Positions 24,872 through 32,163 of a DNA stretch of 64,000 bases are shown here, one piece after another. The position numbers and the translations under genes were made by a program. The stretch is from Euzebya pacifica (GTDB lineage: Bacteria; Actinomycetota; Nitriliruptoria; Euzebyales; Euzebyaceae): contig NZ_CP031165.1 of assembly GCF_003344865.1 (NCBI RefSeq), positions 3,105,910 through 3,169,909 on the forward strand, given 5' to 3'. A model generated the notes under the pieces. It did no database searches. It was not told the DNA's origin and saw only the letters and a program-made list of their open reading frames with translations. How positions within the stretch are numbered: position 1 is the first letter of the stretch; each line of letters starts with the position of its first letter.

Positions 24872-25975
24872 CTACTCCTTGCTGATTGCCACGCCGGCGA
24901 TGCCGCGGGCCTCCTCAGCGGTGGCGTCGCTCACCCGCTCGGGTGGACCGAGGACGAGGATGGAGCTGGGCTTCTGGACGTCGAGGTAGCGGGCGACGGG
25001 ATCACCGATGCCATCGGCCTGCACGTAGAGGATCGGCGCGTTGGTGACGGGGGAGATGGCCCCACCGATCAGCGCGTAGACCCATCCGTCGTCGGCGAAG
25101 CCGTTCACGAGGCCGACGGCGAGGGACGCGTTGCCTTCCTCCTGTGCGGCCTGGAAGGCGTCGGCGATCAGCGCCGACGTCTCGTCGCGGGTCGCCCCGG
25201 CCACGCGAGACACGCGGTCGGGCCCGACCTGCTGGAACACCTGGTCCTCGACGTCCTGCGACACCGCTGCGGTGCCGCCGAGGATCCAGACGTAGACGTC
25301 GAGGACGACGCCCGGCTCCTGGTCCTCGGAGATGTAGGCGCCGCTGGCCGGGTGGAGGGCGTCCTGGGAGGTCAACAGGACCGGCCAGCCGAACCGGGCC
25401 CCGTAGGCCCCTGCGGCCGCGGAGTCCGCGAAGCTGTCGGCCCTCGCCAGCAGGAACGCTCGGGGGGCCCCGCGCTCGCGCATCTCCCGTGCAACCGCCA
25501 CCGACGTCTCGACCCGGCTGTCGCCGGCAAGGCGCTCGACGCAGTAGCCATCGATGACGAGCTCCTCGACCGCGCCGGAGGAGACGGCGTTGTCGCCGCC
25601 GAGCACGTACACATCAGCCGGTTCGTTGTCGCAGTTCAGCCCGGCGGTGCGGGGCACCAGTGTCCCGATCGCGTCGAGCACCTCCGGGCGCAGGGCGGCG
25701 TCGGGGCCGCCATCGGTCAGCAGCAGCGGCCCGCCGACCTGGCCAGCCAGCGCCGAGCCACCCAGGTTGTCGGCGAACTGGTCGTTGCGACCCAGGACGA
25801 GGACGTCGACGCTGCCGGGCTCGAACATCTCCAGCGCGAGGTCGACCGAGGCGATGGTGGGATCGAGGGAGCTCGCCAGACGTGCATCCTGTGCGGAGGC
25901 CGGGCTGGCGAGAAGTCCCGTGAGGAGGGCACAGGACACAGCGCTGCCGAGCAGGCGCCGAGGGGTGGTTGACAT
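24872..25975 (-). CDS. Secreted cell wall-binding repeat 2 protein
   Basis: A 367-residue exported protein with a signal peptide of about 28 residues (LLGSAVSCALLTGLLASPASA). The rest consists of three cell wall-binding repeat 2 (CWB2) units, each with an LVLGRNDQFADNLGGSALAG- or VYVLGGDNAVSSGAVEEL-like core. Such repeats bind wall polymers in a non-covalent manner, as in clostridial S-layer proteins. No enzymatic domain is attached, so the protein may be a surface structural or adhesive element. It lies downstream of the toxin-antitoxin pair on the same strand but is separated from it by about 150 bases holding a promoter-like box and an inverted repeat. Confidence 0.85.
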   Translation of the reverse strand: MSTTPRRLLGSAVSCALLTGLLASPASAQDARLASSLDPTIASVDLALEMFEPGSVDVLVLGRNDQFADNLGGSALAGQVGGPLLLTDGGPDAALRPEVLDAIGTLVPRTAGLNCDNEPADVYVLGGDNAVSSGAVEELVIDGYCVERLAGDSRVETSVAVAREMRERGAPRAFLLARADSFADSAAAGAYGARFGWPVLLTSQDALHPASGAYISEDQEPGVVLDVYVWILGGTAAVSQDVEDQVFQQVGPDRVSRVAGATRDETSALIADAFQAAQEEGNASLAVGLVNGFADDGWVYALIGGAISPVTNAPILYVQADGIGDPVARYLDVQKPSSILVLGPPERVSDATAEEARGIAGVAISKE

Positions 25976-25993
25976 CGTTGTCTTTCGTCCAGA

Positions 25994-26020
25994 GGACTAG
26001 CGGTGGCGGGACACTAGTCC
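25994..26020. promoter_or_regulatory. Inverted repeat upstream of the CWB2 gene
   Basis: GGACTAG (25994-26000) and CTAGTCC (26014-26020) are inverse complements separated by 13 bases. On the minus strand the outer arm overlaps TAGTGT (26011-26016), a candidate -10 box for the CWB2 gene. The spacing of the arm centres is about 20 bases, close to two helical turns, which suits a dimeric regulator. Confidence 0.45.
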
Positions 26021-26131
26021 ATTCGGACGATGGCCGATCTGGTCATTTGCCCTTGTCCGGACACCTGTCCGCCCGCTGGCGCACCCCGACGACCGCCCCC
26101 TCCGGCTGTCAGGCAATCCAACCCTGAGGCT

Positions 26132-26710
26132 TCAGTTCTGCGCCAGCCCGGAGATGAGATCCGGGTGGGTCCAGGTTGGCCATTCCGTTGCGCTGGCCGG
26201 TCTGCCGTGGTGGAAGACCGCGACGAGATCTGGGCCCGTGCGGTGGTTGGCGTAGAACGACGCGATGGGTACACGGTGTGCCGCCTGTGCGACGAGCCCC
26301 CACAAACGGTCGTGTCGCTGCCGGATCTTGTCCTCGGGGACGTCGTGACCGCCGGCGCGGACGCGGTGCGCGACGCGGGCGACGGAGAGATCCGGTGGAA
26401 CCATGACGACGTGGAGGCGGATGTCGTAGCCGGCCGCGTCTGCCCGCTCGATGAGGTCAAGCTTGGAGGGGTGGGAGAAGACGGTCTCGGCGATGAACGG
26501 CTGCCCTCGGGCGATGAGGGTCTCGCGGATGCGACTGGCCATGGCTGCAGCCTCGTAGGCATGGGCCTGCTGGTCGTCGGGCCAGCGCTCGGCGGCGATG
26601 ACGTCAGCGTTGACGAACGGGACGCCTGGTCGCATTGGCGCCAGCGTGAAGCGCACGAACGTGCTCTTGCCGGCGCCGTTGGGGCCGACGACCAAGTCGA
26701 GCCGACTCAC
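26132..26710 (-). CDS. Zeta toxin-like kinase
   Basis: A 192-residue P-loop protein. Walker A is GPNGAGKST at residues 9-17. The strand FVNADVIAAERW and the later FIAETVFSHPSKLDLIERA match the zeta-toxin pattern, in which the loop after Walker A holds the catalytic Asp. Zeta toxins phosphorylate UDP-N-acetylglucosamine; related small kinases act on other substrates. The GTG start at 26710 overlaps the stop codon of the antitoxin-like gene (GTGA). The protein is intact and about the size of chromosomal PezT-like enzymes without extra domains. Toxicity has not been shown and cannot be read from the sequence. Confidence 0.8.
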   Translation of the reverse strand: MSRLDLVVGPNGAGKSTFVRFTLAPMRPGVPFVNADVIAAERWPDDQQAHAYEAAAMASRIRETLIARGQPFIAETVFSHPSKLDLIERADAAGYDIRLHVVMVPPDLSVARVAHRVRAGGHDVPEDKIRQRHDRLWGLVAQAAHRVPIASFYANHRTGPDLVAVFHHGRPASATEWPTWTHPDLISGLAQN

Positions 26711-27072
26711 GCCGGAGTCGAGGTGCCGTCCGGGAAGCGGGTGACGAGGTGGCCCGCCTCGTCCATCACGACGGTGGTGATGCCCTCCGCAGCGAGGCGG
26801 TCGGCGTAGTCGGTGGAGACCGCAGCCTGCTCGATCGCCGCGTCGATTTCGGCATTGGCCAGCAGCCGTTCCTCCGCAGTCAGCCCTGCGAGTGGCGTCC
26901 GGCCGGCGATCGCGTCATCGATGCGGTTGCGTACCCCGGCCTCGGCCATGCTGACGGCACGACCGATGCGCACCCAGTAGTCGACCTGCTGCGCAGCGGA
27001 GCGGCTGGCAACCGCGCCGACTCTACGGGCGGCAGCGTAGACCTCGTCGTCGATGCGGACCGGCGTTCCCAT
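26707..27072 (-). CDS. ParD-like antitoxin
   Basis: A 121-residue protein upstream of, and overlapping by four bases with, the zeta toxin-like gene. The N-terminal part, PVRIDDEVYAAARRVGAV and the following helix (RSAAQQVDYWVRIGRAV), resembles the ParD-like antitoxin family with a ribbon-helix-helix type DNA-binding segment. The middle is helical and charged, and the C-terminal tail GITTVVMDEAGHLVTRF could wrap the toxin. Antitoxins with this N-terminal type often precede zeta-like kinases in actinobacteria. The ATG has AGGAG seven bases upstream, and a minus-strand box TACGGT (27102-27107) is a candidate promoter. Autoregulation is likely by family precedent. Confidence 0.75.
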   Translation of the reverse strand: MGTPVRIDDEVYAAARRVGAVASRSAAQQVDYWVRIGRAVSMAEAGVRNRIDDAIAGRTPLAGLTAEERLLANAEIDAAIEQAAVSTDYADRLAAEGITTVVMDEAGHLVTRFPDGTSTPA

Positions 27073-27101
27073 CTCGATCTCCTGCGTAGCGTCTGACTAC
27101 G

Positions 27102-27107
27102 ACCGTA
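27102..27107 (-). promoter_or_regulatory. Candidate -10 box of the ParD/zeta operon
   Basis: On the minus strand TACGGT stands about 29 bases before the ATG at 27072. The leader would contain the AGGAG ribosome binding site. Confidence 0.35.
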
Positions 27108-27174
27108 TCATCGTGCGACCGACCCAGGTGCACTTGCTCCGCCGCCCCGCGGTTCCGCACATAACATAGATTAT

Positions 27175-27238
27175 GTAACTCCGTTCGGTGAGCGGGTCCC
27201 GACCAAGTAACTCCGTCCGGTGAGCGGGTCCCGACCAA
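27175..27238 (+). repeat. 32-bp direct repeat, two copies
   Basis: Two adjacent 32-bp units (27175-27206 and 27207-27238), starting gtaactccg and ending cccgaccaa, differ at one position. Each contains the core GGTGAGCGGGTCCC. Confidence 0.9.
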
Positions 27239-27246
27239 GGGCCTGT

Positions 27247-27390
27247 CCCCACGCACCCCGTCCGATCGGATCGTGCCGGTACCCACCTCCACGTGGTCTG
27301 GGCCCCGATCGCGCCGTTCCCCACGCGTCCCGACCGATGGGATCGTGCCGGTCCCCACGTCGGCGTGGTCTGGGCCCCGATCGCGCCGTT
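27247..27390 (+). repeat. 72-bp direct repeat, two copies
   Basis: Two adjacent 72-bp units (27247-27318 and 27319-27390) start ccccacgc and end gatcgcgccgtt. They differ at about eight positions, so they are near 89% identical. The unit length is a multiple of three, which keeps all frames open but does not by itself indicate coding. Confidence 0.9.
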
Positions 27391-27522
27391 GGCCACCCGG
27401 CGCGGCAAGCCAACCATGCCGGCGAAGGGCTTCTCGTGGCGACGTAAGGCTTTCCACAGCGTCAGCTCCGGGCGGTGTCGATCCCGAGAGTCGACGGGCG
27501 TAGGACACCGATGCCGTCGTGG

Positions 27523-28320
27523 TCACTGAGACGGTGGCTGAGTCCGAAGCTCGACGTTGAGCGGGCCGACGTCGGTCCCGTCCATCTCCACACCGATCAG
27601 GACGGCGTCGGCGTCGCTGGCGGTCGTCGTCGGGGCCTGCCGTGCCAGCAGGACCATGATCTGCTCGTGCAACGACTCCACGGTCGCGGTGCCGATGATG
27701 TCGGTGACCTGGATCTGGCGCCCACCAAGGGTGAACGTCGAACGTTCGGGGACGATCGTCACCTGCTGCGCGCCCGCGGTCACCCCGATCGGCAGCAGCA
27801 CGACGTCTTCAGCGACATCGGTGAGCAGGACAGTGGCCGAGATCGATGCCACATCGACCCCGTCGAACGCCAGCTGGTGCGGCCCCGTGCTGACGTTGCG
27901 AAACAGCTCTGCGGTGCTGCGCCCGTCGCGGTCGTAGCCGTCGACCTTCCAGCCATCCGCGGTGGACAGCATGGTGATGGTGTTGATGCGCAACGGGGCG
28001 CCGCTTATCCCCTTGGTCGAGAGCTCCAACTCTCCATCCAGGTAGGTCCCGTCGCCACCATCGGGAACCGTCAGCGGCTCCAGGACGACCAGATCTCGGG
28101 AGCTGAACGCCTCGGGATCGGCCAGCAGCACCTGCTGGCCATAGCGGGCTGCGTCGTTGGCCGATCCGACCGAGAGGGACGCCATCGTGTCGTAGTCCGT
28201 GGCGGCCAGGGCCTGTACGTAGGCCGTCGCGGCAGCGACCGCCCCCGCAGTATCCGGGCCGCTGTTGCAGCCGCCCAGGGCAAGCGCGGCGCCGAACAGG
28301 ATGGCCAGCACGCGTGACAT
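27523..28320 (-). CDS. Lipoprotein of unknown function
   Basis: A 265-residue predicted lipoprotein. The ATG at 28320 begins MSRVLAILFGAALALGGC, with a lipobox LGGC giving Cys18 as the lipidated residue. The first mature part (AAATAYVQALAATDYDTMASL) looks like an NTF2-like or DUF4878-type helix. The rest is beta-rich with no recognisable active site. It should be anchored on the outer face of the membrane. The start is supported by the signal sequence and by a -10 box seven bases upstream. Additional residues upstream (to 28374) would be incompatible with a lipoprotein signal. I do not recognise the family. Confidence 0.75.
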   Translation of the reverse strand: MSRVLAILFGAALALGGCNSGPDTAGAVAAATAYVQALAATDYDTMASLSVGSANDAARYGQQVLLADPEAFSSRDLVVLEPLTVPDGGDGTYLDGELELSTKGISGAPLRINTITMLSTADGWKVDGYDRDGRSTAELFRNVSTGPHQLAFDGVDVASISATVLLTDVAEDVVLLPIGVTAGAQQVTIVPERSTFTLGGRQIQVTDIIGTATVESLHEQIMVLLARQAPTTTASDADAVLIGVEMDGTDVGPLNVELRTQPPSQ

Positions 28321-28327
28321 GCTGGCG

Positions 28328-28333
28328 ATCCTA
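28328..28333 (-). promoter_or_regulatory. -10 box of the lipoprotein gene (leaderless)
   Basis: On the minus strand TAGGAT ends seven bases before the ATG at 28320, and no ribosome binding site is present. Confidence 0.55.
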
Positions 28334-28485
28334 TGGCCGCGAGCCGCACCAGGCGTCGCGGATCGGGTCTTCACGGGTCGTCACGCTGCTCTGCTCCCGA
28401 TGTCGGGCAGCCGGCCGACGGGTGGCTGCCGGCCCGTCGCGACGGTCGGGTTGACCGGCACTGGCCTCGGCGGCCCCCCACGCGG

Positions 28486-28491
28486 CAGGAT
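28486..28491 (+). promoter_or_regulatory. Possible -10 box of the CocE-type gene
   Basis: CAGGAT ends eight bases before the GTG at 28500. The same hexamer stands before the TetR gene at a similar distance, which supports it as a weaker -10 variant. Confidence 0.35.
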
Positions 28492-28499
28492 GGGGCATC

Positions 28500-30095
28500 G
28501 TGCAGCGTCGGATGTTCGGCTCGCTCCTCCCCCGCCCGGCGGGGCAGGTGCTGATGCGGGCTCGGCGCGCCGCCACGGTGCGGATCCGAACCGACGACGG
28601 CCACGAGCTGGCCACCGACGTGCACCGGCCGAGCACGGACACGCCCGTGCCGACCGTCCTCATCCGCACTTCCTACGGGCGCAACGGCCTGACCGGCGTA
28701 CCGATGGTCGCCCAGGCCAAGGCGCTGGCCACCCTCGGCTACGCGGTGGTCCTGCAGGACGTCCGCGGACGGTTCGACTCAACCGGTGAGTTCGTGCCGA
28801 TGGTCAACGAGGTCGCCGACGCCCGGGCCACGATCGACTGGGTCACCGACCAGTCGTGGAGCGACGGGACGATCGGTGCCTGGGGCCTGTCCTACCTCGG
28901 CGGCACGGCGTGGGCTGCTGCGGTCGCCGCACCCGACCGGGTCAAGGCCCTGTCGGTCGGCATCACCCATTCCGCGGTCGGGCTGCCCGAGGCCAGCGGC
29001 CTCGTGTTCGTCGACACCGGCCTGCGCTGGTTGCGATCCCTCGACGCCATGGCACGGACCGACGAGTCGGCAGCCCGGCGGCTGGCCAACCTCGTCCGGT
29101 TCCGGTTGCCCGGCGCCAGCGACGACGAGGCGTTCAGCCACCTGCCCCTCCTCGAGCTCGACGAGCTCGTGCTCGGCACCCGCTCCCCCATCTGGCGGAC
29201 CTGGGCGGAGCACCCCGACGCCAGCGACCCCTTCTGGCAACCGGGCGACCTGCGCCACGGGGTCGCCGACGTGGCACCGACCAGCCACCTCACCGGCTGG
29301 TGGGACCTCTTCGTCGATCGCCACCTCGACGACATCGACCGGCAGGCCCCCGCCGGACGCGCCGATCGGGTGGTCGTCGGCCCGTGGGGACATCTCGACG
29401 GCGCCGTCCAGGTTCGTGCCTTCGCCGAGATGCGCCGCCACTTCGACCAGCACCTGCGGGGCATCGACCGCAACGGACCGGCCGTGGAGCTGTGGATCGG
29501 CGGCGCCGACCGCTGGTGGACCGGTGATCGCTGGCCCACCACTCGGACCGAGTCGATCCCCTTCGACCTGCTTCGCGGGCCCACCCACACCCTGGTCTTC
29601 GACCCTGCCGCGCCGACGCCCAAGACCGGCGGCCGGACGCTGTCGATCGACGCCGGCCCCGTCGACTGCACCGCCCTCGCCGACCGCAGGGACGTGGTCA
29701 CGTTGACCGGCCCCCCACTCCCCCACCACCTGACCGTCATCGGCCGTCCCACGGTGACCGTCGAGCTCGACGCCGACACCGGTCACACCGACCTGTGGGT
29801 ACGCCTGGCCGAGGTCGACATCCACGGCTTGGCCCGCTCGGTCAGCGATGGATTCCTCCGGCTGCGGGACCTCCGGGGCCGGCACACGGCCGTCGTCGAG
29901 CTGCACCCGGTCGGCCATCGCTTCTCCGCAGGTCACCGCCTGCGGGTCCATGTCGCGGGCGGGGCGTTCCCGCACCACGACCGCAACCTCGGGCTGGACG
30001 GCGACCGGCTGCACCTGGTCGACCACCGGCCGACCACCGTCCGGATCCACGACGGGCGGATCGACCTGCCCGTCGCGGGGCCCATGGACACCTGA
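28500..30095 (+). CDS. CocE/NonD family X-Pro dipeptidyl-peptidase-like hydrolase
   Basis: A 531-residue serine hydrolase. The N-terminal alpha/beta domain contains TVRIRTDDGHELATDVHRP, the strand VVLQDVRGRFDSTGEF and the nucleophile motif WGLSYLGGTAW with Ser131. The region TGWWDLFVDRHLDDI and the segment VGPWGHLDG supply the Asp and His expected in this family. The C-terminal third is the jelly-roll domain of X-Pro dipeptidyl-peptidase proteins (LWVRLAEVDIHGLARSVSDG). Members hydrolyse esters or amides, such as cocaine esterase and alpha-amino acid ester hydrolases. There is no signal peptide. The GTG at 28500 follows a -10-like box; an ATG at 28512 is an alternative start. The true substrate is unknown. 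Confidence 0.88.
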   Translation: MQRRMFGSLLPRPAGQVLMRARRAATVRIRTDDGHELATDVHRPSTDTPVPTVLIRTSYGRNGLTGVPMVAQAKALATLGYAVVLQDVRGRFDSTGEFVPMVNEVADARATIDWVTDQSWSDGTIGAWGLSYLGGTAWAAAVAAPDRVKALSVGITHSAVGLPEASGLVFVDTGLRWLRSLDAMARTDESAARRLANLVRFRLPGASDDEAFSHLPLLELDELVLGTRSPIWRTWAEHPDASDPFWQPGDLRHGVADVAPTSHLTGWWDLFVDRHLDDIDRQAPAGRADRVVVGPWGHLDGAVQVRAFAEMRRHFDQHLRGIDRNGPAVELWIGGADRWWTGDRWPTTRTESIPFDLLRGPTHTLVFDPAAPTPKTGGRTLSIDAGPVDCTALADRRDVVTLTGPPLPHHLTVIGRPTVTVELDADTGHTDLWVRLAEVDIHGLARSVSDGFLRLRDLRGRHTAVVELHPVGHRFSAGHRLRVHVAGGAFPHHDRNLGLDGDRLHLVDHRPTTVRIHDGRIDLPVAGPMDT

Positions 30096-30119
30096 CCACC
30101 CGCGGCCACGGACGTCGGC

Positions 30120-31358
30120 TCAGGCGCCGTACTTCGCCAGCCGCCCGGCCGCGCCGAGTGCCAGCGGCAGCAGGTGCTCGGTCGGCCGCAGGCCCAGCAG
30201 GCCACCGGCGCAGGCTCGCTCGCCGAAGGTCGTCACGTCGTCCACACCCGCCGACCCACCGGCCAGCAACGTGGGCACCGGATGCCACGAGTGCCCCGAC
30301 ACCGCCGCCGGGGAGGCGTGGTCGCCGCTGACGACGACAACGTCGGCGTCCGCGGCCTCGAGCAGGGCAGGGAGGTCGACGTCCAGGCGCTCGAGGGCCT
30401 CGACCTTGGCCTCGCGGTTGCCGTCGTGTCCCGCCGCATCGGCGTACTTGTAGTGCACGAACAGGAAGTCGTGGGTGTCCCGCGCCGCCCGGGCGAGCGC
30501 GATCTGGTCCGCCATGCTGCTGGGCGGCCCGTCGGGACCGTGCAGCACCTCCATGCCCACGAGCTGCGCCACCCCGCGGTACATCGGGTAGCTGGCGATC
30601 GCCGCGGCTCGCAGTCCCGTCCGTTCGCCGAAGTCCGGCATCTCCCGCAGCCCGTCGAACCCACGGAACAGCGCCACGTCGGGCGACGCCTCGTCGGATT
30701 CCTCCGCCAGCGCGGCCCGGACCGCCGCGTCGACGGCATCGACGACCGATGCCGTGCGGGCGTCGGCGGAGCCGAGCGGCCGGGCCTGCAGCGGCGCGAG
30801 TCCCGTGTCCTGCGGATCCATGTCCGCCAGGCGGGCGTCCAGCCCCTCTCCTCGCAGCACGAGCAGGACGCGGTGCTCGCTCACGTGCCGCAGGAACACC
30901 TCCACCCCCGCCACCGGCGGGTCGGCGTCGAGGCGCTGCTGCACCCGCTCGGTGAGGGGCGCAGCCCGATCATCGCTGATCCGGCCAGCCCGGCGGTCCG
31001 ACACCAGGCTGTCGTCGTTCAGGAAGGCCAGGTTGCCGCGTGCGGCCACGTCGCCGGGCTGCAACGGGAAGCCGGTGCCGACGGCGGCGAGGACACCCCG
31101 GCCCAGGTCGTAGCGCCACGGGTCGTAGCCGAACAGGGCCAGGTGCCCGGGGCCGGAGCCGACGGTGATGCCCGGTCCGGCTGGTTCGGTCAGCCCGGTG
31201 ATGCCGCGGGCGGCAAGCGCGTCGAGGTTGGGCGTGTGGGCGTCCTCGAGCTCGGAGCCCCGGTCGGCCTCGGGGTAGCCGCCGAGTCCATCGACGACGA
31301 GCAGGAGGATGCGCCCGCCGTCCTGCAGCAGCGGTGTGTAGCGGTCGAAGTCGATCAT
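30120..31358 (-). CDS. apgM: 2,3-bisphosphoglycerate-independent phosphoglycerate mutase, archaeal type
   Basis: A 412-residue enzyme of the alkaline phosphatase superfamily that interconverts 3- and 2-phosphoglycerate in glycolysis. The metal-binding strand ILLLVVDGLGG is near residue 20, and the segment TVGSGPGHLALFGYDP contains the phosphorylated serine of archaeal-type enzymes. The C-terminal DVVVVSGDHASPA supplies further metal ligands. Length and motif order fit ApgM rather than the longer bacterial GpmI. The ATG at 31358 lies eight bases after a TAGGGT box, without a ribosome binding site. It stands at the end of a block of minus-strand genes but has its own promoter. Confidence 0.92.
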   Translation of the reverse strand: MIDFDRYTPLLQDGGRILLLVVDGLGGYPEADRGSELEDAHTPNLDALAARGITGLTEPAGPGITVGSGPGHLALFGYDPWRYDLGRGVLAAVGTGFPLQPGDVAARGNLAFLNDDSLVSDRRAGRISDDRAAPLTERVQQRLDADPPVAGVEVFLRHVSEHRVLLVLRGEGLDARLADMDPQDTGLAPLQARPLGSADARTASVVDAVDAAVRAALAEESDEASPDVALFRGFDGLREMPDFGERTGLRAAAIASYPMYRGVAQLVGMEVLHGPDGPPSSMADQIALARAARDTHDFLFVHYKYADAAGHDGNREAKVEALERLDVDLPALLEAADADVVVVSGDHASPAAVSGHSWHPVPTLLAGGSAGVDDVTTFGERACAGGLLGLRPTEHLLPLALGAAGRLAKYGA

Positions 31359-31366
31359 CGACCTCG

Positions 31367-31372
31367 ACCCTA
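31367..31372 (-). promoter_or_regulatory. -10 box of the phosphoglycerate mutase gene (leaderless)
   Basis: On the minus strand TAGGGT ends eight bases before the ATG at 31358. The same hexamer at nearly the same distance precedes glgC and the decarboxylase gene. Confidence 0.6.
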
Positions 31373-31380
31373 CAGAGGTC

Positions 31381-31419
31381 GGGGCGACGCCGGCACGTCT
31401 GGTGGTCCGGCCTCGCCCC
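31381..31419 (-). terminator. Terminator hairpin of the winged-helix gene
   Basis: GGGGCGACGCCGG at 31381-31393 pairs with CCGGCCTCGCCCC at 31407-31419 with one mismatch in 13 bp and a 13-base loop. It lies just downstream of the winged-helix gene on the minus strand and upstream of the promoter of the mutase gene. No long T run follows. Confidence 0.6.
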
Positions 31420-31428
31420 TGCCGTGGA

Positions 31429-32070
31429 TCAGGTCAGCTGGTAGCGCTTGGGCGCGCGGCCCGCGGTCCCGGTGTCCAGCGGCGGCAGCTCCTCGAGCTT
31501 GCCGGCTTCCTCCAGCTTGTCGAGCACCGCTCGCACGGTGGAGCGGCTGGCGTCTGCGCGGTCGACCAGGTCGTTGATCGTGAAGGGCTCGTTGCCGATG
31601 GCGCTGTAGACGCTCTCCATCGCGCTGCCCTCCTCGAACATCGGCTCGTCACCGTCGGACTCGGCGGCAGCAGGCGCGGGGCCGGCCGGGGCCGCGTCGT
31701 CGGAGACATCCATGTCGTCGTCGCCGTCGGCGTAGGCGCGGGCTTCCTCGGAGATCCCGAGACCGGCCTCGCGGAGCACCTGCAGGGGAACGCCCTCGTA
31801 GAAGAAGTCGTCACCGGTCACGCGGTTCGCCTGGGCCCACTGGGCGGCGAAGGCGATGTAGTCGGCCTCGAGGTCGGGCATGTAGGTCGCCGGGTCCGAC
31901 GCCCGACGCCATTCCGCACGAAGGAGCACACGACGGACGGGGTCGGTCGCCTCGGCGATCTGTGCCGCGAGCTCCTCGACCTCGTCCCAGTCAACGGCCG
32001 TGTTGGGGTCCTGCAGCGCCTCCATGTAGGCACGTACGGCCTCGTCGGCTACTCGAGCTCCGCGAACCAT
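31429..32070 (-). CDS. Protein with C-terminal winged-helix domain
   Basis: A 213-residue protein. The ATG at 32070 has a strong AGGAGG five bases upstream, which decides the start. The first 115 residues are helical and charged (EAVRAYMEALQDPNTAVDW, VRRVLLRAEWRRASD). They are followed by an acidic, Ala/Pro-rich linker at about 120-150. The C-terminal 65 residues form a winged helix (FTINDLVDRADASRSTVRAV) with a final basic wing. I do not recognise the N-terminal family. It is probably a DNA-binding regulator. It lies directly downstream of a Ser/Thr kinase gene on the same strand and could be its substrate, which is inference from position. A hairpin in its leader may be an autoregulatory site. 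Confidence 0.7.
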   Translation of the reverse strand: MVRGARVADEAVRAYMEALQDPNTAVDWDEVEELAAQIAEATDPVRRVLLRAEWRRASDPATYMPDLEADYIAFAAQWAQANRVTGDDFFYEGVPLQVLREAGLGISEEARAYADGDDDMDVSDDAAPAGPAPAAAESDGDEPMFEEGSAMESVYSAIGNEPFTINDLVDRADASRSTVRAVLDKLEEAGKLEELPPLDTGTAGRAPKRYQLT

Positions 32071-32091
32071 CTTTTCCTCCTGAAATCGACA

Positions 32092-32109
32092 CCACCTCGG
32101 TCGAGGTGG
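32092..32109. promoter_or_regulatory. Inverted repeat in the leader of the winged-helix gene
   Basis: CCACCTCG (32092-32099) and CGAGGTGG (32102-32109) are exact inverse complements with two bases between. The site lies 21 bases upstream of the ATG at 32070 and just downstream of a minus-strand TAGCAT box (32118-32123), so it would cover the transcription start. It suits a dimeric regulator better than a hairpin, given the 2-base spacer. Confidence 0.5.
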
Positions 32110-32117
32110 CGCCCGGG

Positions 32118-32123
32118 ATGCTA
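32118..32123 (-). promoter_or_regulatory. Candidate -10 box of the winged-helix gene
   Basis: On the minus strand TAGCAT stands 47 bases before the ATG at 32070 and directly before the inverted repeat at 32092-32109. Confidence 0.45.
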
Positions 32124-32163
32124 GCAACCGGCCGGTGGTAACCGCCGTACCTTTTACCCCGGT

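Larger units (their letters stand above)
27108..27522. other. Non-coding intergenic stretch with tandem repeats
   Basis: This 415-base gap between the toxin-antitoxin pair and the lipoprotein gene holds an A+T-rich inverted repeat (ACATAA/TTATGT, 27159-27176) and two sets of tandem repeats. The open frames in it only reflect the repeats and lack conserved protein character. I see no RNA gene. Confidence 0.6.

Noticed and set aside
27175-27390. Possible CRISPR array
   Set aside because: The repeats are directly adjacent, only two copies of each exist, there are no spacers and no cas genes nearby.
27023-27529. Several small open frames with internally repeated peptides in the gap after the ParD-like gene
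   Set aside because: All frames stay open because the 72-bp repeat is a multiple of three; there is no ribosome binding site or known domain.
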